64,000 nt of DNA from JACVRW01 sp963825345 (GTDB lineage: Bacteria; Actinomycetota; Thermoleophilia; Solirubrobacterales; Thermoleophilaceae): NCBI GenBank assembly GCA_963825345.1, contig CAWGSQ010000006.1:234996-298995 (forward strand), given 5' to 3'. Below the pieces are notes generated by a model, which searched no databases, had not been told where the DNA came from, and saw nothing but the letters and a program-made list of their open reading frames with translations. Shown here in pieces: positions 24,890-34,129 of the stretch. Position 1 is the first letter of the stretch. The number at the start of each line of letters is the position of its first letter. A program made the translations under genes and the position numbers.

Positions 24890-27721
24890 GTGGCGATCAC
24901 CGCTCCCCCGGACGTTCGCACCGTCACGCTGAGCATCGACGGGCAGGAGCTCACCGTGCCCGAGGGGACCACGATCTGGGACGCCGCCAAGAGCGTCGGC
25001 ATCGACATCCCCGTGCTCTGCCACGACGAGCGCTACGACCCCGTCGGCGTCTGCCGCGTCTGCGCCGTGGACGTGGGCGCGCGCGTGTACGCCGCGGCCT
25101 GCGTCCGCCCGTGCGAGAACGGCATGGAGGTCAAGACGGCCACGCCCGAGGTCGAGCAGCGCCGCGCCACGCTCACCCAGCTGCTGATGGCCGACCAGCC
25201 GCCCACGGACGAGGACCCCAAGGAGACCACCACCGCCGACAACGAACTGCTCGCGCTGGCACGGCGTTACGGCATCGAGCGTGAGGACGGCATCCCGCTT
25301 GGCGGCGGGCGCGGCGAGGATCTCTCGAACCCGGTGATCGCGGTGAACCACGACGCCTGCATCCTGTGCGACCGCTGCGTCCGCGCCTGCGACGACATCC
25401 AGGGCAACGACGTGATCGGCCGCTCCGGCAAGGGCTACTCCACGCTGATCGCGTTCGACCTGAACGACCCGATGGGCGAGTCGTCCTGCGTGACCTGCGG
25501 CGAGTGCGTGGCGGCCTGCCCGACCGGCGCGCTGGTGAACAAGCCGATCGCGAACGTCCCGATCAAGCCGCGCACCGAGCTCGACCAGGTGGACACCGTC
25601 TGCCCGTACTGCGGCGTCGGCTGCGCGCTCACCTACCACGTGGACCGCGAGCGCAACGCGATCTCGTTCGCCGACGGGCGTGAGCAGCCGGGCTCGCAGC
25701 GGCGCCTGTGCGTGAAGGGCCGCTACGGCTGGGACTACACGAGCTCGCCCCAGCGGCTCACCACACCGCTGATCCGGATCGAGGAGTCGTATCCGAAGGG
25801 TCCGCTGTCGTCGGACGTGCGCGGCGAGGGGCGCGGCAAGCGCAAGAAGCCCGGCGGGCTCGTGGACTACGGCGAGGTGATGCCGCACTTCCGCGAGGCG
25901 AGCTGGGACGAGGCGCTCGATCTCGTGGCCTCGAGGCTGAAGGGGATCCACGAGGAGAGTGGCTCGGGGGCGATCGCGGGCTTCGGCTCGGCCAAGTGCT
26001 CGAACGAGGAGGCCTACCTCTTCCAGAAGCTGATCCGCGCGGGCTTCGGCACGAACAACGTGGACCACTGCACCCGCCTCTGCCACGCGTCGAGCGTGGC
26101 GGCGCTGTTCGAGGGCGTCGGCTCCGGTGCCGTCTCCACGACCTACGGCGACATCATCAACGCCGACGTCGCGATCCTCGCCGGCACCAACACGACGGCG
26201 AACCATCCGGTGGCCTCGAGCTTCTTCAAGCAGGCGAGGCGCCGCGGCACGAAGCTGGTGGTGGTGGACCCGCGGCGGGAGCGGATCGCCGATTACGCCG
26301 ACATCTACTGCCAGCTGAAGCCCGGCACGGATGTGGCCTTCTACAACGGGATCCTGCACGAGCTGATCGCGAACGACTGGGTCGATCGCGAGTTCGTCGC
26401 CGAGCGCGTGACCAACTTCGGCGAGCTCGCCAAGGTCGTGCAGCAGTACCCGCCCGAGCGCGCCGCGCAGATCTGCGGCGTGCCTGCGGACACGCTCCGC
26501 GCGGTGGCGCGGCTCTGGGGCGAGGCGGCCGCCGGGGTCATCTACTGGGGCATGGGCATCTCCCAGCACACCACGGGAACCGACAACGCCCGCTGCCTGA
26601 TCGCGATGTGCTCGATCACCGGGAACGTGGGCCGGCAGGGCACCGGGCTGCATCCGCTGCGCGGGCAGAACAACGTGCAGGGCGCGTCCGACGCCGGGCT
26701 GATCCCGATGTTCTATCCCGACTACCAGCTCGTCACGCTCGACGACGCGCGCGAGCGCTTCGAGGACGCGTGGGGCCGCGAGCTCGACCGCGAGCGCGGG
26801 CTCACCGTGACCGAGATCATCGGCGCGGCGCTCCAGGGCAGCGTGCGCGGGATGTACATGATGGGCGAGAACCCGTTCCTCTCGGACCCGAACGTGAACA
26901 AGGTCCGCAAGGCGCTCAGCGCGCTCGACTTCCTGGTGGTGCAGGACATCTTCCTAACGGAGACCGCGGAGTTCGCGGACGTGGTGCTGCCGGCGTCGTC
27001 GTACATGGAGAAGGACGGCACCTACACGAACACCGACCGTCGCGTCCAGATCGGCCGCAAGGCGCTCGAGCCGCCGGGCGAGGCGCGCGAGGACTGGAAG
27101 ATCGTGTGCGACATCGCCGCGCGGATCGGGCTGCCGCTCGACTACGAGTCGCCGAGCGAGGTGTTCGACGAGATGGCCGCGATCATGCCGAACTACGCCG
27201 GCCTCTCCTACGACAACCTCGGCGCGAGCGGCAAGCTCTACCCGAACCCGGACCCGGAGCACTCGGACGGCACGATCGTCCTGTTCGACGAGAGCTTCGG
27301 AACGGACGACGGCAAGGCGCACCTGGTGCCCGCCGAGTGGATGCCCGCCAAGGAGCTGCCGGACGAGGAGTTCCCGTTCATCCTCAACACCGGACGCCTG
27401 CTCGAGCATTGGCACACCGGCTCGATGACGAGGCGCTCGTTCGCACTCGACGCGATCGAGCCCGAGGCGCATGTGTTCCTGAATCCCGACGACGCTGCTG
27501 AGATGGGCGTCGGTGATGGCGACTTCGTGCGCATCACGAGCCGGCGCGGCTCGATCGAGCTGAGCGCGCGCGTGTCGCACCGCGACACGCCCGGCACCTG
27601 CTTCGTGCCGTTCCATTTCCGCGAGGCCGCCGCCAACGTGCTGACGATCGACGAGATCGACCCGACGGGGAAGATCCCCGAGTTCAAGTTCTGCGCGGTG
27701 CGCGTGGAGCCGGTGGCGTGA
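24890..27721 (+). CDS. NAD-dependent formate dehydrogenase catalytic (alpha) subunit, NuoG-like
   Basis: 943 residues, GTG start. Order: [2Fe-2S] ferredoxin domain (Cys44, Cys55, Cys58, then a fourth in YAAACVRPC), His/Cys cluster segment, two [4Fe-4S] ferredoxin motifs (CILCDRCVRAC and CVTCGECVAACP), a further cluster in VCPYCGVGCALTYHV, then the molybdopterin domain. The catalytic ligand is Cys398 followed by His399 (RLCH), so this is the Cys not the selenocysteine form. The C-terminal MopB-CT domain is present. It oxidises formate to CO2, or the reverse, passing electrons to the NuoEF partner, whose GTG overlaps its stop. Confidence 0.92.
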   Translation: MAITAPPDVRTVTLSIDGQELTVPEGTTIWDAAKSVGIDIPVLCHDERYDPVGVCRVCAVDVGARVYAAACVRPCENGMEVKTATPEVEQRRATLTQLLMADQPPTDEDPKETTTADNELLALARRYGIEREDGIPLGGGRGEDLSNPVIAVNHDACILCDRCVRACDDIQGNDVIGRSGKGYSTLIAFDLNDPMGESSCVTCGECVAACPTGALVNKPIANVPIKPRTELDQVDTVCPYCGVGCALTYHVDRERNAISFADGREQPGSQRRLCVKGRYGWDYTSSPQRLTTPLIRIEESYPKGPLSSDVRGEGRGKRKKPGGLVDYGEVMPHFREASWDEALDLVASRLKGIHEESGSGAIAGFGSAKCSNEEAYLFQKLIRAGFGTNNVDHCTRLCHASSVAALFEGVGSGAVSTTYGDIINADVAILAGTNTTANHPVASSFFKQARRRGTKLVVVDPRRERIADYADIYCQLKPGTDVAFYNGILHELIANDWVDREFVAERVTNFGELAKVVQQYPPERAAQICGVPADTLRAVARLWGEAAAGVIYWGMGISQHTTGTDNARCLIAMCSITGNVGRQGTGLHPLRGQNNVQGASDAGLIPMFYPDYQLVTLDDARERFEDAWGRELDRERGLTVTEIIGAALQGSVRGMYMMGENPFLSDPNVNKVRKALSALDFLVVQDIFLTETAEFADVVLPASSYMEKDGTYTNTDRRVQIGRKALEPPGEAREDWKIVCDIAARIGLPLDYESPSEVFDEMAAIMPNYAGLSYDNLGASGKLYPNPDPEHSDGTIVLFDESFGTDDGKAHLVPAEWMPAKELPDEEFPFILNTGRLLEHWHTGSMTRRSFALDAIEPEAHVFLNPDDAAEMGVGDGDFVRITSRRGSIELSARVSHRDTPGTCFVPFHFREAAANVLTIDEIDPTGKIPEFKFCAVRVEPVA

Positions 27722-29319
27722 GCGCAGTCCCCGGCGCCGAAGCTCGAGCCGGACGCTTCCCCGGGCCCAGCCTCATCCCGGACCTCCATGAGATTCAGCG
27801 GGAGCACGGCTGGCTGCCGCGCGAGGAGCTCGTGACCCTAGCCCGCGAACGCCGCCGGCCCCTGTACGAGATCGAGGGCCTGATCTCGTTCTACCCGCAC
27901 TTCCGCACGGCTCCGCCGGCAGCGGCCGAGGTGGCCTGCTGCCAGGACCTGTCCTGCTGGCTGCGCGGCTCGGACGAGCGGCTGGAGGAGCTGCGCGCCG
28001 ATCCGAGCATCGAGTTGCGCGCGGTCTCGTGCATCGGTCGCTGCGACATGGCGCCCGCCGCCTCCTCCGACACCACGGGCGTGCGCCGCAGCGAGGTGCA
28101 GCGGCCGAACGATCCCTACGAGCCCGACGCGCGCGACTACCGCGTGCTGCGCGCGGCGCTCGGCGGCGAGCGCGAGATGCCGGCGCTGATCGAGGAGCTG
28201 AAGGAGTCGGGGCTGCGCGGCATGGGCGGTGCCGGCTTCCCAACGGGGACGAAGTGGGAGCTGGTCGCGAAGCAGGAGGCCATGCCCAAGTACGCGATCT
28301 GCAACGCGGACGAGTCCGAGCCGGGCACGTTCAAGGACCGCCAGATCCTGGCCGAGCAGCCGCACCTCGTACTCGAGGGCCTCGTGCTCGGGATGCTCGC
28401 TTGCGGCGCCGCTGAGGGCTGGGTCTTCATCCGGCACGAGTACGAGCCCGAGGAGGACGTGCTGCGCGAGGAGCTCGAGCGCCTGCGCGGCCTTGGGCTG
28501 CTCGACGAGGCGGGCGTCACGGTGGACATCTTCACCTCGCCGGGCGGCTACATCCTCGGCGAGGAATCGGCGCTGATCGAGTGCATGGAGGGTCACCGGG
28601 GCGAGCCGCGCAACAAGCCGCCGTTCCCGGGCGTGTCCGGGCTGTGGGGCAAGCCGACCCTGATGAACTCCGTCGAGACCTTTGCGCACGTGCCGGTGAT
28701 CGCGGAGCGCGGCGCCGAGTGGTGGAAGTCGCAGGGCGTGAACGGCGGCACCGGGCTGAAGTTCTTCGCGGTGTCCGGGCATGTCGAGAAGCCGGACGTG
28801 TACTGCGTTCCGATGGGCACGACCACGCGTGAGCTGATCGAGCTGGCGGGCGGCGTGAGCGAGGGGCGCGAGCTGCTCGCCTTCCAGCCGGGCGGCGCGT
28901 CCTCGAACTTCCTCGGGCCCGATGGGCTAGACGTGCCGCTCGACTTCAACCCGCTCGCCGAGGCCGGTTCGATGCTGGGCTCGGGCGCGCTCGTGGTGAT
29001 GGCCGAGGGCACCGACCTGCTCGCCGCAGCAACGAACGTGCTGCGCTTCTTCCGGAACGAGTCGTGCGGAAAGTGCGTGCCGTGCCGGGTGGGATCGACC
29101 AAGGCGCACGCGATCCTCGCCGAGCTCGTGGAGAGGGGTGGTGGCCCGGAGGACGTCGACGAGCGCATCGTCGAGCTGGAGGCGACGATGCGGCTCACCT
29201 CGATCTGCGGCCTCGGCCAGGTGGCGCTCGGGCCGGCTATCAGCGTGCTCGGCCTGAAGCGAGGCGGAACCGAGGCGCGGCCCCACCCGCGCTCGCCGGG
29301 CGAAACCCGCGGCACGTGA
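27718..29319 (+). CDS. Formate dehydrogenase beta subunit: NuoE-NuoF fusion (NADH-binding diaphorase)
   Basis: 533 residues, GTG start overlapping the alpha subunit by four bases. About 1-120 is NuoE-like thioredoxin fold with [2Fe-2S] ligands in CCQDLSC and SCIGRC. From about 140 it is NuoF: GLRGMGGAGFPTGTKW (NADH), NADESEPGTFKDR and GGYILGEESALIE (FMN), and ESCGKCVPCRVGS...SICGLGQ ([4Fe-4S]). The usual Cys in GAYICGEE is Leu. It transfers electrons between the alpha subunit and NAD. A short NuoE part is typical of FdsB-like fusions. Confidence 0.92.
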   Translation: MSAVPGAEARAGRFPGPSLIPDLHEIQREHGWLPREELVTLARERRRPLYEIEGLISFYPHFRTAPPAAAEVACCQDLSCWLRGSDERLEELRADPSIELRAVSCIGRCDMAPAASSDTTGVRRSEVQRPNDPYEPDARDYRVLRAALGGEREMPALIEELKESGLRGMGGAGFPTGTKWELVAKQEAMPKYAICNADESEPGTFKDRQILAEQPHLVLEGLVLGMLACGAAEGWVFIRHEYEPEEDVLREELERLRGLGLLDEAGVTVDIFTSPGGYILGEESALIECMEGHRGEPRNKPPFPGVSGLWGKPTLMNSVETFAHVPVIAERGAEWWKSQGVNGGTGLKFFAVSGHVEKPDVYCVPMGTTTRELIELAGGVSEGRELLAFQPGGASSNFLGPDGLDVPLDFNPLAEAGSMLGSGALVVMAEGTDLLAAATNVLRFFRNESCGKCVPCRVGSTKAHAILAELVERGGGPEDVDERIVELEATMRLTSICGLGQVALGPAISVLGLKRGGTEARPHPRSPGETRGT

Positions 29320-29320
29320 C

Positions 29321-30701
29321 GTGAGCGCCCCCGGGCAGCGCCCTCCCGCCAGCGCGTCCCGCTCGCGCGAGTTCTTCACCGTCCGCACCGTGTCGGACGC
29401 CCTGGCGGGCTTCCGCCCCGCGCGCCGGACCGCCGTGGAGTCGATCCCGCTCGGACGAGGCGCTCGGCCGCGTGCCGGCCGAGGCGCTGAGCGCCCCGCA
29501 CGCGCTGCCAGGCTTCGCGCGAGCGACGGTCGACGGCTTCGCGGTGCGCGCCGCGGACACCTACGGCGCGTCCGAGGGTCTCCCGAGCTACCTCGACGTG
29601 GCCGGCGAGGTGCGCATGGGCGAGCTGCCGGAGGTCGAGGTGCGGCCCGGCGCGGCGGTGGCGATCGCAACCGGCGCCCCGCTGCCCCCGGGCGCCGACG
29701 CGGTCGTGAAGATCGAGCACACGCAGGCGGCCACCGCCGAGCTGCTCGAGGTGCTGCGACCCGCCACCCCGGGCGAGGGAATGGTCCGCGCCGATGAGGA
29801 CACCGCCGCCGGCGCCGAACTGGCCCCGGCCGGGCGCCCGCTGCGGCCCCAGGACCTCGGAATGCTCGCCGCCGCCGGGCTGACCGAGATCCCGGTGAAC
29901 GCCCGCCCGCGCGTGACCATCGTCTCAACGGGCGACGAGCTCATGCCGCCGGATACGCCCGACCTACCACCCGGCCGAGTCCGCGACGCCACCGCGCCCG
30001 CGCTGGCCGCCCTCGTCCGCGAGGCCGGTGGCGACCCCCACTTCGCCGGAATCGTCCCCGACGACCGCGAGGCGCTGGCAAACACCCTCCGCGCCGCCCT
30101 GAAACGGGCCGAACCCTCAACCCCCCTCCGAAAAGGGTCAGACCCCTTTGAGAGCGAACCCTCAACCTCCCTCCGAAAGGGGTCAGACCCCTTTGAGAGC
30201 CCAGTTGAGGGTTTGTTGCCGGAGAGTGACGTGGTTGTCGTGTCCGCCGGCTCGTCGGTTGGCGCACGCGACGAGACCGCGGCTGCGATTGCGTCGCTGG
30301 GCGAGCCGGGGATCTGGTGTCACGGGCTTGCGCTGCGCCCCGGTAAACCGACGCTGCTCGCGGACTGCGGCGGCGTGCCGGTGATCGGCCTGCCCGGCAA
30401 TCCGCGCTCGGCGCTCGTTGTGTTCCGCCTGATCGGAATGCCGATCGTGCGGCAGGTGGGCGGCTGCACGCACCCGCCATCGGAGCCCACCGTGCGCGCC
30501 CGGCTCGCGCGCGACCTGCCATCGGCGGCCGGGCGCCTGGACGTGGTGCAGGTCCGCGTTGACGGCGGCGAGGCCGTGCCGCTCTTCGGAAGCTCCTCAC
30601 TGCTGTCGATCCTCACCGCCGCCGACGGCTACGTCGTGGTGCCGGAGGCCGCGACGGGTCTGGCAGCCGGCACTGAAGTAGAGGTCATGCTGTACCGGTA
30701 G
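29321..30701 (+). pseudogene. moeA: moeA, molybdopterin molybdenumtransferase, broken by one extra base
   Basis: The GTG at 29321 opens a frame encoding TVSDALAGFRPARRTAVESIPL; the family continuation DEALGRVPAEALSAPHALPGFARATVDGFAVRA lies in the next frame from 29454. One surplus G near 29453 (CTCGGACGAG for CTCGACGAG) explains the break; the rest to 30701 is intact (STGDELMPP, SAGSSVGARDE, GLPGNPRSALV). MoeA inserts molybdate into adenylated molybdopterin. Corrected, it would have about 459 residues, including a 30-residue insertion from two in-frame palindromic repeats at 30111-30200. Either a sequencing error or an inactivated gene; a shorter product could start at the GTG at 29472. Confidence 0.8.
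30111..30200. repeat. Two tandem 45-base palindromic repeats inside moeA
   Basis: Units 30111-30155 and 30156-30200 differ at only a few bases. Each holds the palindromic core GGGTCAGACCCC flanked by AAA/TTT; in the second unit the arms are a perfect AAAGGGGTC/GACCCCTTT. They code in frame for EPSTPLRKGSDPFES and EPSTSLRKGSDPFES. Flanking ACCCTCAAC (30113) and GTTGAGGGT (30204) form a wider inverted repeat. The same core recurs at 61316-61366. Confidence 0.85.
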
Positions 30702-32242
30702 TGGCCCGCTCCACGCCGTTCATCCACGACCGCCCGGCCGCCGAAGCGCTCGCCGCCTGGGAGGAGGCCTGCGCGGCCGCCGGCTGCCCCGAGCGGCTCG
30801 ACACCGGGCGAGTCCCGCTGGAAGACGCGGTGGGGCGCGTGACCGCCGAGCCCGTCTGGGCGGAGACCTCGTCGCCACCCTTCGACGCCGCCGCGATGGA
30901 CGGCATCGCGGTGCGCGCCGCGGACACGGTCGGGGCGAGCGAGACGAGTCCGATCCGCCTGGCCGCCGCGGCGTTCGAGGTCGTGGACACAGGCGACCCG
31001 ATTTCCGGAGACTTCGACGCGGTCGTCATGCGCGAGGACGTTCACACCGAGGACGACGCGGTCGAGTTGCGCGCGGCCGCCGCGCCGTACCAGCACGTCC
31101 GCTCGATCGGCGAGGACGTGAGCGCGGCCGAGCTGCTGCTGCCGGCGGGCCACCGTCTGCGGCCCGTGGACGTGGCCGCCGCGGGTGCCGCGGGAGCGAC
31201 GGAGCTGGTGGTGAGACGCCGCCCGGTCGTGGCCGTGATCCCGACAGGCGACGAGATCCGGCCGGTCGGCTCGGAGCTCGGCGAGGGCGAGCTGCCGGAC
31301 ACGAACTCGCTGATGATCGCGGCCCAGGCCGAGGCCGTGGGTGCTGAGGTTCTCCGCCACCAGGTTGTGCCCGACGTGCCCGATCAGATCGCCGCCAAGG
31401 TGCGCGAGGCCGCCGCGGAGGCCGATCTCGTGGTGGTGATCGCCGGCTCGAGCGCCGGCCGCGACGATCACACCGCCGCGGTGGTGGCCGAGGTCGGCAC
31501 GCTCGCTGTGCACGGTGTGGCGGTACGACCCGGGCACCCGGTGGTGCTCGGCGTGGTGCACGGCGAAGCAAGCGCCCCGGCGACCCCCGTCCTCGGCGCG
31601 CCCGGCTACCCCGTCTCGGCGTCGCTCACCTTCGACATCTTCGCGGCGCCGCTGCTCGCCCGGCTGCAAGGCGCCCCACCGCCCGAGTCTCCGGTTGCGG
31701 CCGCGCGGCTCGCCCGCAAGCTCGCCTCGACCATGGGAATGGACGATTGGGTGCGCGTGCGGCTCGGCCGGGTCGGCGGCCGGCTCGTGGCCACACCGCT
31801 CCCGCGCGGTGCCGGGGTGCTCACCTCACTGGTGCGCGCCGACGGCCTGCTCGTGGTCCCGGCCGAGCTCGAGGGCCACCACGCCGGCGAGGAGGTCTCC
31901 GTGCGACTGCTGCGGGGCGTGGGAGAGATCGAGCGCACGATCGTGGCCACGGGCTCGCACGACCTGGTCCTCGACCTCGCCGCCTCCGCGCTGCGGGAGC
32001 GCGACCCGCGACTCACGCTCGCGTCGTCGAACGTCGGCTCGCTCGGCGGGCTGACCGCGCTGCGGGACGGGCTCTGCCACGTGGCCGGCTCGCACCTGCT
32101 CGATCCGGAGAGCGGTGAGTACACGCTGCCCTACGTCGAGCGCCTGCTTTCGGGCCGGGAGGTGTCCGTCGTGCGGCTCGTGCATCGAGAGCAGGGGTTG
32201 ATCGTGGCGCCCGGGAATCCGACCGGCAACAGCGAGCATTGA
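30701..32242 (+). CDS. Second MoeA-like protein (MoeA domains of a MoeA-PBP fusion)
   Basis: 513 residues, GTG start sharing one base with the end of moeA. Residues about 15-410 are a full MoeA: FDAAAMDGIAVRAADT, IPTGDEIRPVG, DTNSLMIAAQAEAVGAE, VIAGSSAGRDDHTAAVV and GAPGYPVSASLTF. From about 415 a periplasmic-binding-protein-like domain begins (ATGSHDLVLDLAASALRERDPRLTLASSNVGSLGGLTALRDGLCHVAGSHLLDP). The frame stops at 32242, but the domain goes on in the next frame. One extra A near 32228 separates them. MoeA-PBP fusions are known; the PBP part may sense molybdate or pterin. Confidence 0.85.
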   Translation: MARSTPFIHDRPAAEALAAWEEACAAAGCPERLDTGRVPLEDAVGRVTAEPVWAETSSPPFDAAAMDGIAVRAADTVGASETSPIRLAAAAFEVVDTGDPISGDFDAVVMREDVHTEDDAVELRAAAAPYQHVRSIGEDVSAAELLLPAGHRLRPVDVAAAGAAGATELVVRRRPVVAVIPTGDEIRPVGSELGEGELPDTNSLMIAAQAEAVGAEVLRHQVVPDVPDQIAAKVREAAAEADLVVVIAGSSAGRDDHTAAVVAEVGTLAVHGVAVRPGHPVVLGVVHGEASAPATPVLGAPGYPVSASLTFDIFAAPLLARLQGAPPPESPVAAARLARKLASTMGMDDWVRVRLGRVGGRLVATPLPRGAGVLTSLVRADGLLVVPAELEGHHAGEEVSVRLLRGVGEIERTIVATGSHDLVLDLAASALRERDPRLTLASSNVGSLGGLTALRDGLCHVAGSHLLDPESGEYTLPYVERLLSGREVSVVRLVHREQGLIVAPGNPTGNSEH

Positions 32243-32621
32243 AGATGTGGCCGACCGCGGGCTGCGCTACGTGAATCGGCAGCGCGGGGCCGGCACGCGG
32301 GTCCTCCTTGATTTCGAGTTGTCGCGACGCGGCATCTCGCCGGAGGCGATCGTCGGCTACGAGCGCGAGGAGCACACCCATTTCGCGGTGGCTGCCGCCG
32401 TGGCGGCCGGACGCGCCGACTGCGGGCTCGGCCTGTTGGCGGCAGCACGCGCGTTCGGGCTCGACTTCGTGCCGGTGGCCCAGGAGCCGTACGACCTCGT
32501 CTTCGAGCCGGACCCGATCCTCGATCCGCTCTGGACCCTGCTCGAATCGGAGGAATTCCGCCGGGCAGTCGAGGAACTAGGCGGCTACGACACCACCGAA
32601 ATGGGCCGCCAGATCCGCTGA
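32229..32621 (+). pseudogene. C-terminal half of the PBP-like domain of MoeA-PBP, out of frame
   Basis: The frame SIEDVADRGLRYVNRQRGAGTRVLLDFELSRRGI continues the PBP-like domain without a gap after LIVAPGNPTG of the gene at 30701. It ends with EFRRAVEELGGYDTTEMGRQIR, the family's usual C-terminus. It could start alone at the GTG at 32247, but half a PBP domain is unlikely to fold. Joined after removing one base, the protein would have about 639 residues, the size expected for the fusion. Confidence 0.8.
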
Positions 32622-32630
32622 CGCGGACGG

Positions 32631-33229
32631 TCAGTTCGGCGTGGGCGCGTGCGCGGTCGGCGGAGGCCGGCCGGTGGCGGAAACGCGGGCCCTCACTGCT
32701 CGCAGTTCGGCGGCGCGGGCGCGCTCGAACACGGGTCCGGCGCCAAGGTTGATCTCGACGAGCCGGAACGCCGCCGACGCCGCGGCCTCCGCGAGCGTCA
32801 CGCCCGTCAGCGCATCGCCACGGACCGCGCCCGAGGCGGAAGACGCCACCTCCACGCCGAGCTCCGCGACCTCCGCGGCCGTCTCAGCGATCTGAGCCGG
32901 CGGCTCGCTCGCCGCGGCCAGTGCGAGCTCGCGCTCCCGCTCATCGCGCGCCTCCAACACCGGCGCGTAGGAGGACATCTCCTCCTGAGCCAACGTCAAT
33001 GCCCGCGCACGAAGCGCGCGCGCCTGGTCGGCCGCGCGAGAAGGAGGAGCGCCGCTCGCGTCGGCGCCGGGCCGCCCGTGCGCGACGAGGGGAGAGAGGC
33101 CGCCATCTCCACCAGAGCGGCCGCGAGGGCGGCGGCCACGGCCGCCGAGCTGCCGCCCCCGGGCGCGGGCGTCGCCTCCGCGACCGCGGCGAGGAACTCG
33201 TCCAGCGGCTGCTTGCTCAGCTCGTCCAT
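32631..33229 (-). pseudogene. Cyclodeaminase/cyclohydrolase family protein (FTCD C-terminal type), one base missing
   Basis: The ATG at 33229 starts MDELSKQPLDEFLAAVAEATPAPGGGSSAAVAAALAAALVEMAA, the well-known N-terminus of formiminotetrahydrofolate cyclodeaminase/methenyl-THF cyclohydrolase (FchA-like) proteins with its glycine-rich folate loop. The rest, to EINLGAGPVFERARAAELRAVRARV, is in another frame; total length 599 bases implies a one-base deletion near 33095-33105. The enzyme handles formimino- or methenyl-tetrahydrofolate, which fits the formate dehydrogenase context. As with moeA, error and decay cannot be told apart. Confidence 0.75.
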
Positions 33230-33248
33230 GCGCCGATACCGTACCCGC

Positions 33249-34094
33249 GTGGTGACCGAGGAGCAGGTGGAGAGCTTCCGCCGAGACGGCTTCCTCATCA
33301 TCGAGGAGGGGCTCCTGTCGATGGCCGCCGTCGAGCTGCTGCGCGAGCGCTTCGCCGCTCTCTTCGACGGCGACTACGCCACCGGCATCGCCCCCGACGA
33401 GGTGAACTGGAAGCGAGGCCGCGATCGCGATGACGTGACCCGGCAGATCTGCAACGGCTGGCGCTCCGACGACCTGATCGCCGCCCAGGTGCTGAGCGAG
33501 AAGACCGGTCGCATCGCCGCCCGCCTCGGCGGCTACCGCGGCACCCGCATGCTTCAGGACAACTGCCTCTGGAAGCCGCCGGGCACCAAGTCGCTCGGCA
33601 TGCACCAGGACGGGTCCTACGCCGGCTACCTGAGCCCGCCGGAAATGATCACCTGCTGGGTCGCACTGGACGAGACGTTCGCCCAGGGCGGCACGATCGA
33701 GTACGTGCGCGGGTCGCACCTCTGGCCGAAGGCCCCGCCCGACCGCGGCAGCTTCCACGCACCCGACAACTGGCTCGCGCCGCTCGACGGCGCCACTCCA
33801 GAGGGCGTCACCGCCGAGCGCGTGCCGGTGGTGGTGAAGCCTGGCGGCTGCGCGTTCCACCATTCGCTCACCTTCCACGGCTCCGGCCCAAACGAGTCGG
33901 AGGTCGAGCGGCGGGCGCTCGTCTCTCACCTGGTGCCGGTCGAGACCCGCTTCCACCCGACCAACACCGACCTCATCTACTCGCGCTACCGCCGCCGCGG
34001 CGATCTCTCGCTCGACGAGTCGTTCTTCCCCGTGCTGTACGACGAGGACGGCGGCCGGTCCAGCTGGTTGGAGGTGCTGCCCGCCCTGCCTTGA
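33249..34094 (+). CDS. Phytanoyl-CoA dioxygenase (PhyH) family protein
   Basis: About 281 residues; GTG at 33249 or 33252. N-terminal EEQVESFRRDGFLIIEEGLL is typical. Iron ligands: HxD in LGMHQDGSYAGY and the distal His in FHHSLTFHGSGPN; the 2-oxoglutarate Arg is probably in the following ERRALVSHL. These are Fe(II)/2-oxoglutarate hydroxylases of varied substrates. It is divergent from the cyclodeaminase with about 20 bases between starts. Its stop codon overlaps the -35 box of the next gene. Confidence 0.88.
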   Translation: MVTEEQVESFRRDGFLIIEEGLLSMAAVELLRERFAALFDGDYATGIAPDEVNWKRGRDRDDVTRQICNGWRSDDLIAAQVLSEKTGRIAARLGGYRGTRMLQDNCLWKPPGTKSLGMHQDGSYAGYLSPPEMITCWVALDETFAQGGTIEYVRGSHLWPKAPPDRGSFHAPDNWLAPLDGATPEGVTAERVPVVVKPGGCAFHHSLTFHGSGPNESEVERRALVSHLVPVETRFHPTNTDLIYSRYRRRGDLSLDESFFPVLYDEDGGRSSWLEVLPALP

Positions 34095-34120
34095 CATGTG
34101 ACCGTTTGGTCACCTATGCT
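34091..34120 (+). promoter_or_regulatory. Promoter with operator for the ArsR-SRPBCC gene
   Basis: TTGACA (34091-34096), 18 bases, TATGCT (34115-34120). Exactly between them lies GTGACC-GTTT-GGTCAC (34098-34113), a perfect 6-4-6 palindrome. Transcription would begin near 34127, 3 bases before the ATG at 34130, so the mRNA would be leaderless. The palindrome is well placed for autorepression by the ArsR-like product. Confidence 0.75.
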
Positions 34121-34129
34121 TCACCGGCG

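Noticed and set aside
26081..26086. Possible selenocysteine position in formate dehydrogenase
   Set aside because: The active-site codon is TGC followed by CAC, i.e. Cys-His; there is no in-frame TGA.
29472..30701. moeA as a complete gene starting at GTG 29472
   Set aside because: The usual MoeA N-terminal helix is present just upstream in another frame, so this would be a truncated protein; kept as an alternative in the moeA entry.
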